DNA from: Dentipellis sp. KUC8613
Taxonomy: Eukaryota; Basidiomycota; Agaricomycetes; Russulales; Hericiaceae
DNA length: 64,000 bases
Assembly: GCA_002286715.1 (NCBI GenBank)
Contig: NSJX01000001.1
Span: forward strand, 2,471,929 to 2,535,928
Direction: 5' to 3'
Part shown: piece after piece, positions 44,719 through 55,891 of the stretch
Numbering within the stretch: position 1 is the first letter of the stretch
Layout of the letters: the number at the start of each line of letters is the position of its first letter
Program-made: the position numbers and the translations under genes
Notes under the pieces: generated by a model
Database searches by the model: none
Seen by the model: the letters and a program-made list of their open reading frames with translations, nothing else
What the model was told of the DNA's origin: nothing

Positions 44719-46503
44719 TCAAGAGTGTCCAATTACAGGCATCGGTCGGTACGCACCCTCCAGATATGCAACATCTTCGGCGTCTAGTTTGACTTCCAAA
44801 GCACCTTCGAATCCCAGGCGGTGAGTTAGCGCACTTCCACGCGTAAAAATGAACAACGTACCCAATAGGTCATGCAATTTTGCTTCAGAGCTGGCGCCAA
44901 CTACCGGCGCAGTCACGCCTAATGAAGCCGTTCTAAGACAGGTCGCTTCAGAGGAGCGGACGTACTCACCATCTTTGTGCAGGAGCCACGCGAGAGAAAC
45001 TTGGGCCATGCTAATGCCCTTGCGCCTTGCCAATTGCTCTACCCTGTTGTCGTGAGGTGAAAGTCAATATCGCCTCCTCGGGCTAGCAGTATCTGAGCAT
45101 ACCTTTCAATAACCTCCTTCGAGTTACCTTGTAAGAGAGGAACACTGAAGCTGTCGACGTGGTGAGAAGGATGGCGGTGCATGAAGAGCGCCAGAAAGGA
45201 ACTCACCGATCGATATTGCTGCGCCTAGATTCTGTGTTCAGAGGATGGGTCAATAGTCCACGCGCGAGCGGAGACCAGGGAAGGCAACCAGTCCCGAAAT
45301 GCTGGAAAGAACGCCAGGTCTCGTCAATGAACGGCAGGACATGAGATTGCCATGTGCGTACCTTTAAAGTAGGCATCATCTCGCGCTCTTCCTCGCGATA
45401 GAGCAGGCTGTACTGGTTCGTCATGGCGATAAAGGGAGTGAGATTATGTGCCAGAGCATAATCTGGTACGTCTGTCAGCAAGTCGAATCCGACGTCTGAT
45501 CGAAGGGACTTACTCTGCATAACATGGACTGACGGATAGCTATACGTGAGAACCACGAACGAAAAGTTATCATGCGGGACTCACATTGCCATGCCCAGCA
45601 AGAACTCATCGCGATGTACCGCACGTAACCCGCCTTCACGACGTCGTGCAACGCGGTCATCTATCACAGGAGACACTGAGCAGATGTGATATGCGCTACA
45701 AGGCAAGCAGCATACCGTTTCGGCGATTGGGGTATGCTCATCGAAGCGATGACCTGTCGTTTCAGCTCATTAGATCAATGTAGTCACATTGACAAGGGAA
45801 TGCAAGTTACAGAAGAGAACATCGATATAGTCCAGACCAAGCCGTTCCAGGCTTCGCTTGACGGCCGCGAATATGTGTTTACGGCTTAAACCGTACTGGT
45901 TCACGTAGCCATACTTATCGGCCTTGTCATGCTCGTTGTAGAATCCAAGAGCTTGCTCCCTTGATACGACACGATACACCTACCAAAAGGATGAAATAAG
46001 CGAGGATCGGGCAAGAATATGTATGGCTCACCTTCGTCATGACCACGATCTCGTCTCGGGGGAGGTTATGTTGCCTGATTGCTTTCCCGAGCACAACTTC
46101 CGACAGGCCGTTTGAATACACCTACAGAAGAGGAGTCGGCATGATCAGTCTCGGAGTTCCAGTACCAGTAAACTGAGGTACGCACATCTGCTGAATCAAA
46201 GGTTTGGATCCCTACGTCATAGCTAGAAGTCTCGAGAATTAGTAGTTATGTGAGAATGTATTGATAGTTGCGAGGACTCACGCAGCCTTTATGATCTTGA
46301 TGCTTTCCTCTTCATCGAGTACCCAGGGCTGCCACTGGGGAGTCCCATACGCGCCGCAGCCGAGAACAAGCCGAGAGACCTTGAGACCCGAATTGCCGAG
46401 GCGAACTGCAATAGGACATGTATAGATATCAGAGCCGTCATGAGAGTCGAGAACAACACTCACCATAAGGGACCTTCTTCATCTCGCTAGTTGAAGCCGA
46501 CAT
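44719..46503 (-). CDS. Aldo-keto reductase (aryl-alcohol dehydrogenase-like)
   Basis: A multi-exon minus-strand gene of about 350 residues. It starts [34 protein letters not shown]. The catalytic tetrad is visible: Asp and Tyr in [14 protein letters not shown], Lys in EIVVMTK and His in [10 protein letters not shown]. Then come [64 protein letters not shown] and the NADPH-site motif [16 protein letters not shown]. These motifs match the AKR group that includes fungal aryl-alcohol dehydrogenases. The substrate is probably an aldehyde or ketone, with NADPH as donor. I checked the first junctions and the [12 protein letters not shown] junction and they keep phase. It is convergent with the GST gene. 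Confidence 0.88.
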
Positions 46504-47730
46504 GGCTATCGAGTAGATAAAATCACGTCGATGAAGGAAAGAGTCAGGTGATGGACACCTGTTGCCTAAGGCCCAATGAGTCAGGATCGAATCGGAGTCA
46601 CACCAACAAAGAACAACGCCCTGGCTGGGATGGGAGTCGCCATGATGCCTGAGACGTAGAGTTACTTACACTGAAAGCTGGAGCTCGAAGCTTGTAGTTT
46701 CGAAGAATGTACGGTACTACTTGTGAAGCCGACTCGGGTCTCCGGATGGCCGCCTGCGGCTCGGAAATCTGCGCAGCGGTAGCAATCACGATTGGACACC
46801 TATGTGAAAGTTCGATCGGCCGACGGGGCGAGCCTTGAAAGGGCCATAAACAGTCTAAAGAGAAGCGAACATAGGCTTAAAGCAAGTCGAAGTGAAATGG
46901 CATGTAGTACACAGGCTTGAAGAGAGCCGGCGTGAGAACATTTGCAAAGTACTGGTGGCCATGGCAGCCACTGACACTGCCCACCACCGTGACCGCTGTC
47001 CGAGTCCTCAATGCTATTGGCTACGTTCCTCATTAAACTGGTTTGGAAATCTGGGCTTCTTTCAGAATAAAGATGTCTCCCTCTGTGCGTCATCTCATTG
47101 TCTTTCATCAGCCATCCCTTTCTGTGGGTTATGATCAGGCGTGGTTTCGGAGAGTCGAACGACAAAGCTTTGATGTTCTCGAGATATCTCCATCTCATCG
47201 AATGGGATCATCACCATCGATGCCGACGACTTGGTAACGTCGCGCCGCTAGACACGTTCGATAATCTGGAAGAAATTATGACGGTATGCAAGCATGTCCC
47301 ATCGGTAAGGATCATTGCTCCTTGTGGATCACATCGCTCCTCTCAATGTTGTCTGGACATTCGCACGACCACTGCCTTATATGATGGGTCGGATCGCCTG
47401 GTTGGAGGTGCCTCTGGCGAGTCCTCCAGACCGTGTCAAGGGGCTTAGAGTCATGTTCATTCTGGACGTCATGTGAGGACTTTGTATCGACGGCTCTGTT
47501 TTGATCGATTGCTATAGTGTTTTCTATTGCTTGACTTCGCCGACATCGAGCCTTCACGGTGGACTGGTTATGTCTCAACAAGTTTGAAACCCTGCCATCG
47601 CGAGATCCTCGCGAACTTGATGCTCCCTAGTACTGCATGACGGTGATTGATCTTGCAAATCTTGGAGCTCGCACGTTATAAAGCAAGGTATCCATCCAAC
47701 CAGGGGACCACCACACGTACCAAAATCACC
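46504..47730. other. Intergenic spacer
   Basis: Upstream of both the aldo-keto reductase (-) and the DUF6533-like gene (+). No gene supported. Confidence 0.4.
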
Positions 47731-49197
47731 ATGAACATACTCCCTCCTAAGTTGTGGACCTCGCTCGGCCAAGCATACAGTATCACGGCTACTGAGTATT
47801 TTTCGGGTGGGTCTCTATTTGATGTCTATAAAAGCTTATTTTTTTTACCAGAAGTCATAGCCTTGACCGCGACCGTGGTCGTCTGGGATACTTGTTTAAA
47901 CATAGGCAATGAAGTTCGGTTGATATGGTGTCGGCCGTTTACCAGAGCAAAGTTTCTCTATCTCATCCTCCGCTACACGACACTTTTCTTCCAGATTTTC
48001 CAGAGTTTTGGTAGCTATTCTCCACAAATGTCTAAGCCTCGATGAATAGCTCATCGAGAGTAGTCTTAAGCGGCCTTTCGTACGAACGGAAATCTGATAC
48101 AGTGAGTCCGTTCACACTCTATCATCCTTCCGTGTTCTAAGCCTGCACCCTACAGCTGTAAGAATTCAAGGGTTTGTTGGATCGCGTTGGGCTCAAGTGG
48201 CTTGACAGATGTAGGCTGTGGATTATCACCACGGTCGTCGGCGGTTTCGTATCACTCGCACTTGCTAACTGTAAGTACAAAGACATCTGTATCATCGCGT
48301 AGGCCCCAAGTCTCACCTATCGGCTACCGGACTACAGTCATACTTATTCGGCAAGTCTATGCTCTGTGGGATCATCGGCCTAGGGTGCTTCAGGCCCTCC
48401 TTGCAGCATTTGTCGTCACATACATCTCATCAATGATCATTGCGATCATTAGTCTATGCAGGATGCTGGGTAAAATCACTACTTCTCTACCGGGATTCAG
48501 GATCTAATGACAGGCCGCTCATACCGGCAAATAGGATCAATCATATACGACTCTGAAACCTTCCACATCTGCCTCATAACATCGAAGCCGGTGCAATGGG
48601 CTGCGGGCTGGGCCTCCCAAGTAGGTCCCAGATTCTCCTCCTTGTTTGCTTCTTCTAAGTTCGAACAAGGTCGTCTTCGATATCTGTGTCTTTGCTTTCA
48701 CTTTTTTCAACGCAGCATCCAGACCGCGATTACTGGATGACAAGATTGTATCAGAACTACTGCGCGATGGCGGTATGTCTTATGCGGTACGCTGGATCAC
48801 GTCCATCTTTGTTCGTGTTGTTCAAATCGTGATTTCTAGGTGTTCTCGGGTAAGGATCTTTGTGCGTGTTTTGCTCTCGTTAATCGCCTGGGTAGGTCTC
48901 CGACTCATCAACACCGTGCTCTGCGCTTTCAAAAATGTACGTTGTTGCGATGTTTGTTTTCATCAGTATCTGACTTATATACACAGCCTGCATTCCTAGC
49001 GCCCGGATTTTTGTGAGCTCGTTACCTTATACGTCTCGAGACTGATTCTGACTTGAGGCAGCTTGGACTGGGCTATAGTGACCATTTTGGTGTGCCGATT
49101 GCTGTTGCATATCGAGCACATGAGACTAGTACTCCCGCCGTACAACAGTCTGGTGCAAATTCATTCGAATACGGTCAACGAGGCCACCCCTATCTAA
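47731..49197 (+). CDS. DUF6533-like multi-pass membrane protein
   Basis: About eight or nine small exons. The start MNILPPKLWTSLGQAYSITATEYFSE leads into VIALTATVVVWDTCLNIGNEVRLIWCRPFTRAKFLYLILRY, which is the DUF6533 signature (a tyrosine/tryptophan-rich helix then 'EVRLIW..P.....FL.L..RY'). Further helices are LWIITTVVGGFVSLALANVILIRQVYALW, RVLQALLAAFVVTYISSMIIAIISL, VVFDICVFAFTFFNAASRP and LDWAIVTILVCRLLLHIEHMRL, with the soluble end PPYNSLVQIHSNTVNEATPI. The family is large in Agaricomycetes and of unknown function, with a GPCR-like look. The exons between 48,005 and 48,150 could not be fixed, so a small defect there cannot be ruled out. Confidence 0.65.
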
Positions 49198-50231
49198 TAT
49201 CAGGAGATTTTAGTATGCACATCATGAGCATCCCGTCGTGGATATACTTCCATGAGTCCTGGTGCGGTTCAGTCTATTGATTCTGCACTGCAACTGTATC
49301 ACTCGTCTTCTACCCACGACGCCGTCATTACCGGCAGAGTATCACAATCTGTCAAGGACCGACGGGACAAACATCAAGTCTGTGCACATTGCAAGATGCC
49401 CTGGAACGGTGACATCGCCCTCGCAGTTGTCGTCGTCTCGGAAATGCGATCATCAGTGGCTCACGTCGAATTATGGGGTGAGTCCAACATGAGATTCGCA
49501 GGGATCGAACTACGGGCTTACTCCACTCCATAGAGCCGGTGAAAGTCCCTGCTTTGCACGGAAGCAGTCATGCGAGTGTGGTGTTCCTCCATTCTCGATG
49601 CCGCCTGTCTCATGCGCTGACAGCGACCAGATCAAGATCAATTATCCGACATGCAGGTGCGCACAGCCGTTCGCAGCACTGACAGTCAAGCGCTTCTGGG
49701 CCCGAAATTCGCAAACAGGACCTGCTGACTGTCTCAGCAAGTTCTCAAGACCAGTAAAACAAGCTTTGGGATCAGTGTTATAAGTTCTACATCTATTCAC
49801 ACTTGATGCACTCTCGAGTCTTCTGCAGTGGGATTGTTTCTGACTTGGAAGCGAGACGATGCAAAGCGGAATCCACCGGAACGCCGATTATCTGACAGGT
49901 CATCTCTGATCTGCCAAACAGTGCGTTGGCTCTTTTTGAACGTATCGATGACGCGAAGCTCATGGTCCAATCGTGACATATGATTTGGATCAACTGGCGC
50001 TCTAAGCCTCGAGCTCCGTCCGTTGATCGACGGTGAAGGTAAGGTGCGAGTGTGAGATGATTGACCCGAGGGGAAGACCGAGAGCGACGAGGATGAGAGA
50101 CGAAACTGGGTGATGGCGACGGCGACGGCGGGGACTGAGTGAGTCTTGCGGCGGGAGGCTGGCGGACGACGGCGACGGCGCGCGGCTGAGGAGAGAGGGG
50201 AAATGGACTGGAATAGCACGGTAGCTACGAA
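49198..50231. other. Spacer between the two DUF6533-like copies
   Basis: Contains GACGGC-type trinucleotide repeats near 50,110-50,190 and a minus-strand frame (49,797-50,219) of low-complexity Ser/Arg sequence that I do not support as a gene. Confidence 0.4.
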
Positions 50232-50236
50232 ACGGC

Positions 50237-50650
50237 TGAGTACTGTAGAATACAGGCGAGAATCAGAACCTATATACTACGAAGGGTGGCTCATAGAGAA
50301 CAAAGGTGAGAGATAAGCAGAAAGGAAAGGGAAACCGAGTCAGAGGGGGACAAAGGCGGAAACACGAGGCTATCAGTCAGCGCGGTCGGTAGGTGATTAT
50401 AGTACAAGGTAAACTACGCCAAGACAGTGTGAAGGAGTCGAAAGAAAGGAAAATGAGTGGCGGGCGACGTCATTAGGAACGGAACGAGGCGGGAACAAAG
50501 AAAATCGTAAAGTAAGAGAAACACGAGTATAGTAAACGAGGCCGATAAGCAAAACAAAGGCGTACTGGAACGTGTCGAGCGCGTCGCGTCGCAGCGTCTC
50601 ACGTGAGCGTTGTCGTCGTTGCGAGGCTAGTAAGGACATGGGTCCTTACA
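50237..50650 (-). mobile_element. Solo LTR of a retrotransposon
   Basis: A 414-bp segment that begins TG (TGAGTACTGTAGAA) and ends CA (GGTCCTTACA) on the plus strand, flanked by the perfect 5-bp direct repeat ACGGC at 50,232-50,236 and 50,651-50,655. Read on the minus strand it starts TGTAAGGACCCATGTCC, a short palindromic LTR end. A TATATAGG box lies near its far end (about 50,271-50,282), as expected for an LTR promoter. There is no internal gag/pol sequence beside it, so it is best explained as a solo LTR left by recombination of a Ty3/gypsy- or copia-like element. Orientation is inferred from the TATA position. Confidence 0.85.
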
Positions 50651-50699
50651 ACGGCCAGACACGCCGCCATCTTCAGTCTTCGACGAAAGAGTTCAACGC

Positions 50700-51506
50700 A
50701 CAAACATGCAGTATGCCCTTTTCTGTCACATTCGTATCGGTCACGGCTTTTGTGATCGTCAGCCTATGGACGATGATGGGTAAATTCATGGCTTGCAATA
50801 TTCTACTACCAGGATACTCATTGTGATCATGGCGCAGGATCGGTGGTTTACGACGCCGAATTCTTCCAAACCTGTATCATAAAGTCAAAGCCGGCAACGT
50901 GGGTTGGAGCCTGGGCTTCGCAGGTATGCATCTTTTACATGCTTTTCATTTATCTCATATAATAGGCAGGTTGCCTTCGACATATGCGTCTTTATCCTCG
51001 CGTTGCTGAATACAGCGTCCCGACCACGGATCCTGGGAGCAAAGATAATAGCAGACCTGCTACGCGACGGCGGCCTCTTCTACGTGGTACGTTACCCAGC
51101 GCTGGTTATCAGTCAAAAGCTTATTATAGCCCCCAGGCCTTGTTCAGTAAGTATCTTCTATCGCATCTGATTCCAACTGATCGCTGGGGAAGGTCTCCGG
51201 CTTTTCAATGCCATCCTCACCAGGTTCAACGACGTACGTCCTTTCCATGTCTCTAAACAGCAGCACCTGACAGTGTATATAGGTGTCATTCCTGGTTCTC
51301 GGCTTCTTGTGAGCTCATCTTTTGACTTCAGAGAATGATACTGACTCACGGCAGCTTCGACTGGTCTATGGTATCCATCTTAGTATGCCGACTCGTGCTC
51401 CGTGTCGAATACATGAGACTCCCATCGTACAAACGTTATATAGAAGCTTTATCGGATTCGGGAACAGAAGATCTCGCCATGTATGCTATGGGACTACAGG
51501 AATGAA
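50700..51506 (+). pseudogene. 5'-truncated DUF6533-like paralogue
   Basis: Several exons match the second half of the gene at 47.7 kb in the same order: SVTFVSVTAFVIVSLWTMMG, GSVVYDAEFFQTCIIKSKPATWVGAWASQ, VAFDICVFILALLNTASRPRILGAKIIADLLRDGG, and a last exon FFFDWSMVSILVCRLVLRVEYMRLPSYKRY to MGLQE. Splice sites and the last reading frame are intact. The exons for the DUF6533 signature and first helices are not found. Upstream is the solo LTR and unrelated sequence. It is either a 5'-truncated tandem duplicate or a gene whose first exons have diverged beyond recognition. Confidence 0.65.
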
Positions 51507-51645
51507 ACAATTACAATCTTGACAAGATTATCTATATTCTGAGCATTCTCGCCGGTGCCTCTGCTGTTCATTTTTCTATGTATCCTCCGAGCCACAGCGG
51601 TACAGCTGCTCAAGCAACTCGGACAAGCCGACCGTCGCCAGCATC

Positions 51646-54600
51646 TCAGGGTTTGCATTTTGATTTATGTGCCTTCCAGTCCATCCTCTGGCATGTCTCC
51701 GAGCAGTATCGCACCTTCTTGCATGCCTTGCACGCCTTCAAATTTGGTTTTCCTTTCCCTCGGCAAACGGAACATTTGTGTGCAGCAGGATCCCGGCCGA
51801 CGGCCTCGAGGTAGGAGACGGCAAACAGTGGCGAAAGGGCCACGCGAGTAACGTACGGCGCAAACTTCTTCCATAGGGCGACTTTGCTCATACCCTCCGT
51901 GTCTTTTCCTTGTCCGCAGCTGCACAGCGGGTTGCATTCCATCGCTTCGGTGAGCGGAATCCGGCCTTGGGATACATACTCGCAGTTGTCTCCGTGCTGC
52001 CAAGACGTACGACAGCGTTCTACAAAGGCAGGCAGCAGTTGCTTCCAGGCGCGCATCTCGCCTCCGAAGGTCATAACATCAATCATGTCGCCCTTAGACA
52101 CGAGGTCACCAAAGCTTTGCACGATCTTCTCCAGCAGATCGGGTTGCAACGGGAGAACGTAGCCGTCGCAAATCATCGTGTGAGAGTGCAGGTCGTACCG
52201 AATGTCACTGATGAAGAGTATGGTGTCACAGTTCTTGGTTGAGTCGTCCCGCAAAGCAAAAAGTCGGCGAGCTGGGCCATGTTGTATGCCGCTGGCGCGC
52301 ACAAAGATGGTGTGTAGAGAGTCCTTCACATACATGAGTACGTCCTCCTTGTGTTTCTTTCGAAGTGCGCGTTCACGGGTCGACATCATCGAACCTACGT
52401 GAGCATTAAGCCACTTGTCTACTTGTTTAGCCTTGGTATCTAGCACCGGCATGCGAGCCAAGTTGACACGGTGGACGCTCCAGGGATGTATAATTCGTTC
52501 TCGGCGAGTGACAGAGAAGGGATTAATTCTCATGCCGTCTGCTTTGAACGGGCCGGATACAGGAACAATGACCTGGGACGCGGGTGAGTTTGTGAAGGAC
52601 ATTGGCAGGAATGCAATGAGCACATACCTCGATATACAAGGACTTCCGAGCGAGACGCGCTCTGTTCTGGCTTCCTATGATGGGGAAAGGATATAAGAGA
52701 TCTTGCGAGTGGCTGTCAAAGCTAATCCTCATCACACAAGGCGAAATCTGGGAGATTTCGGGCATCGCCCCGGACTGAAATAGACTCTTCACCCTATTGT
52801 TGTCGACGGAGATTCTGGAGATCAACAAGGTCACCAGCTCGCATTGCTCGTCTAGTTCGATGGATACCGTTGCCGCTTGCCCGATCTGACCTGATTTGAG
52901 TGACGGTGCGGGATCCCCGAGATTTCGTTTGGAAGGAAGAGGCGGTTCCGGCAAGACTATGACCTGAGATTCATCCATAAATTTGGCAGCGTGAATGGTG
53001 AGTTCAATTCCTAAAGTCGAAACGAACAAGGTATTCGCGGGACTGCTCTTTAGAGAAAAGCAGACGAGAAGATTCTCGGGAGGCTCAATCTCAGTGAGGA
53101 GCGTACTTGACATCGTGAACGAGACGACCAGCGACGATTTTCCGGCTGACCCTAGAGGGTCTTCCTTGAATGTCGCCCAGGGATTACTCTTTGTCCCCAT
53201 TGGTGTAACTCGTCCGTATGCCACTTGTGCAGATGAAAATATGTTATGGCAGCTGTTTCCTCGCACATGGCACTGCACCAGTGGTGTGCCGTATTCTTCA
53301 GGGGATTCTTCGAGGACCTTCAGCTTCTCCCGAGGAACAGTGAAGATGATTCGGACGACATGCGGCATGACCGCCCAGTGGGCAAAGCGTCCAATTTTGT
53401 GTGCGGGAATGCAGTACATGCCCGCGGTATACACACCATGACGATATAGGTGTGCACAGAAGTCATGAAAGTTATTTGAGTCCATTGGGAGAGACGTATC
53501 CGCGGTGTGGATGCTGAAAAAGTAATCCATGATATTTGTCCACTCCTCGTCAGAGACACCGAGTTGATCCCTCGCAAGCTTCAGAAATAAAACAAAACTC
53601 TCCCGAGTGTAATGTGCGAGCGTGGACGACTGGAAGGCCTTCTTGATGTTGTTCCGGTTGATCCTCCAGAAATTATGAGAGTCCTCTTGCTCGAATAGGA
53701 GATAATACATATCGTAGAGGAATGTTCCAAGCTGGCGAGAATCAAATGATAGCTTCCGGCGTGTCCCGCTCGATTGGCATACGTAAGGATCGCCCGACGA
53801 AGGAGACTTCCAGGTCGTCACTTGGTGGAATTGACCAGCTTTTCCTTTGCTCACCGTAAGAGTCATCAACTCATGAGTATTCGATCTAGTCGAAAAACCC
53901 GAAAGATAATCAACAGGGCAGAGATCAAGGATGACGCCGATGGTGGTGATGTTCCCATAGAGCTGCTCCGTAAACTCTTTGGTCGCGTCTTCTCCGAGAT
54001 GTAGTAGCGATTCCGTATAGAGTACGCGTGACTGCGTGGAATGTGATAATAAAGGAACCGCGACGGTGAGGACGTTCAGAAGGCCTAGATGATCAACGAG
54101 ATTCGACGTTTCAATGACATTGAAAGAGGTGGGAGCGCCTGAGATCGTGTACTCGTCCTCACTGAGATCTATTACTTGGGTCTTGAATTGAGCAACAGGT
54201 ACATCCAACTTGAGGGTCCCCGTCAATGCGAACGCCGTGAAAGCCCGACACGCTATAGTAGCATCTGCGACAATGACTCGTATCATCAGACGAGGTGACG
54301 CCGAGGTGGATGCAACACAGCGGCGAAACGCGGTGCACCATTCACTGAATTCGGATTTCGCTGCCTTGACGATATCCGGCGCCATCACCGAGCTCTTTGC
54401 GTTCCCGAAGACCGCAGCAAAGTGAAAAGGCATCATGGGATCCAAGCCATAATGGACAGAGCAGCCTTCTCCGGCCAGCGAGTACACAAATGTGGGATTG
54501 AGAAGAGAGGCCGCCGCGATGTCCTTAGGGTTGGAGAATGTGGTGCCGGATTTCCAGTACCGTCTGTACTGATCGGATGAAGTCTCGTACGCATAAGTGA

Positions 54601-55315
54601 CGAGAGGGCCTGCAGAGCGTGCAGGGCTTAGGTTCCTGTGTTTTGTGTCGAGGGTCGATTTAGCCTGCTTGGCGAAAGCAATGCGAATGCTAGTCAACCG
54701 TTCCGTAGGCAGATCGTGCATATCCGCGTAAAGCGTCCAGTGTCGCCGAAGCTCGGATAGCGTGTATTCTGTTGACATTCTGAGGAAGGATCCATAGGAT
54801 GACTGGTTCCAGCGCCGGATACTGTCCGAGCACTCGACTAGCTTCCGGCAGCACTCTACTAGGTAGGAGTGCGAGGCCTCGTCGATATGCATATGAAAGA
54901 AGAAATTCCAGATGTGGCCCCCATGTTCCTCGCCGTCGGATATCATGGCCAGCAAGAGGATGTTGCGAGCTATTCGACACATTATTGGAGGAAATTCGAA
55001 TAGACACTGGCTCGACAGACCTAAGATAGCAGGATCGATATCGCAGCAGGTGAAATCGAGCTTGCGAATACCTGAGGGAACAGTCGACGATAAACGTGAG
55101 AAGCTTTATCTTTCCACTTCGCACAAACAAAGACGTTACGCACTTTCAAATGGCTCGCAGAAGACTGAGTAAAGAACATTTCGAGGATCGCCGCATCCGA
55201 GCAGTAGGATATTGGCGTTTTCTTCAGGAGCGATGTCTCGTGTCAAGCACACAGCAGGAGTGTTTCCAACAGGATAGAAGTGCCGTTTCCTCGGCCAAGA
55301 GAAAGCGTGCGCCAT
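51646..55315 (-). CDS. DUF4470 - MYND zinc-finger protein
   Basis: Three exons (55144-55315, 52628-55071, 51646-52572) join in phase to 1,180 residues. The N-terminus reads MAHAFSWPRKRHFYPVGNTP, then VCLTRDIAPEENANILLLGCGDPRNVLYSVF and KLDFTCCDIDPAIL...ARNILLLAMI, which is the DUF4470 signature. About 900 residues follow without known domains (blocks such as FGLDPMM-like HYGLDPMMPFHFAAVFG and LDLCPVDYLSGFSTRSNTHEL). The extreme C-terminus is a MYND finger: CSVCRGKGKPNLKACKACK, YCSETCQRMDWKAHKSKC. MYND fingers bind short proline-rich peptides. The role is unknown; the family is expanded in mushroom-forming fungi. The start was fixed by extending DUF4470 upstream through a 72-base intron with donor GTGCGT. 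The gene appears intact. Confidence 0.85.
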
Positions 55316-55891
55316 GAAGTGGAATGGGGGAGAGGGCGACGTGTGCGTCGCCCTGGTGAGCAGTCGTGTAGGCGCTAAAACTTAGCCTCGTCACGTTCTG
55401 GATGCTACGGCGCTCCCCCATACATGTACAGCGTAGTCTGCATTCCTTTTCAGAATCCTGACTTCCTAGAAAGAAATGGACGTGACGGCTCTTCACCCAT
55501 GGGCACCTGTCGCGCAGCATGCTGATCATCTTACGGAACTGATGTCAGATTCTGAATGCTCCGAATCCGTGTTTACCGATTCACATACCCTTCAAGGCTG
55601 TCATTTACCACGACAAAATCGTATAAGTAACAGAGTGCTTGTGGCCAAGATTTCCAAGAGAACAAACGCTGCCGAAGTAAGAAGTAAGAGAGCAGCAGAG
55701 CCGGCAGTAGTGGTGAGAATGACAATGGCAATCGCGGTCCGCGGGCCCGGCTGGCGGCGCTATTTGCTCGCTGCATTCCCTGCCAGTGCTTGTACTACAG
55801 ATCATTATCGTCTGCCTCTGCTCCTCAGCAATGAAGTCGCCACGACGCAAAGATAAACGAAAGTTATATTCGATAATACCTACTCAGCGTA
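55316..55891. other. Spacer
   Basis: Between the 5' end of the MYND gene and the 3' end of the MFS gene, both minus-strand. Open frames here (for example 55,476-55,856 plus) show no family pattern. Confidence 0.4.

Noticed and set aside
49797..50219. 140-codon minus-strand frame beside the solo LTR, considered as a gag fragment
   Set aside because: Low-complexity Ser/Arg/Pro sequence from GACGGC repeats; no zinc knuckle or protease motif, and it lies outside the target duplication.
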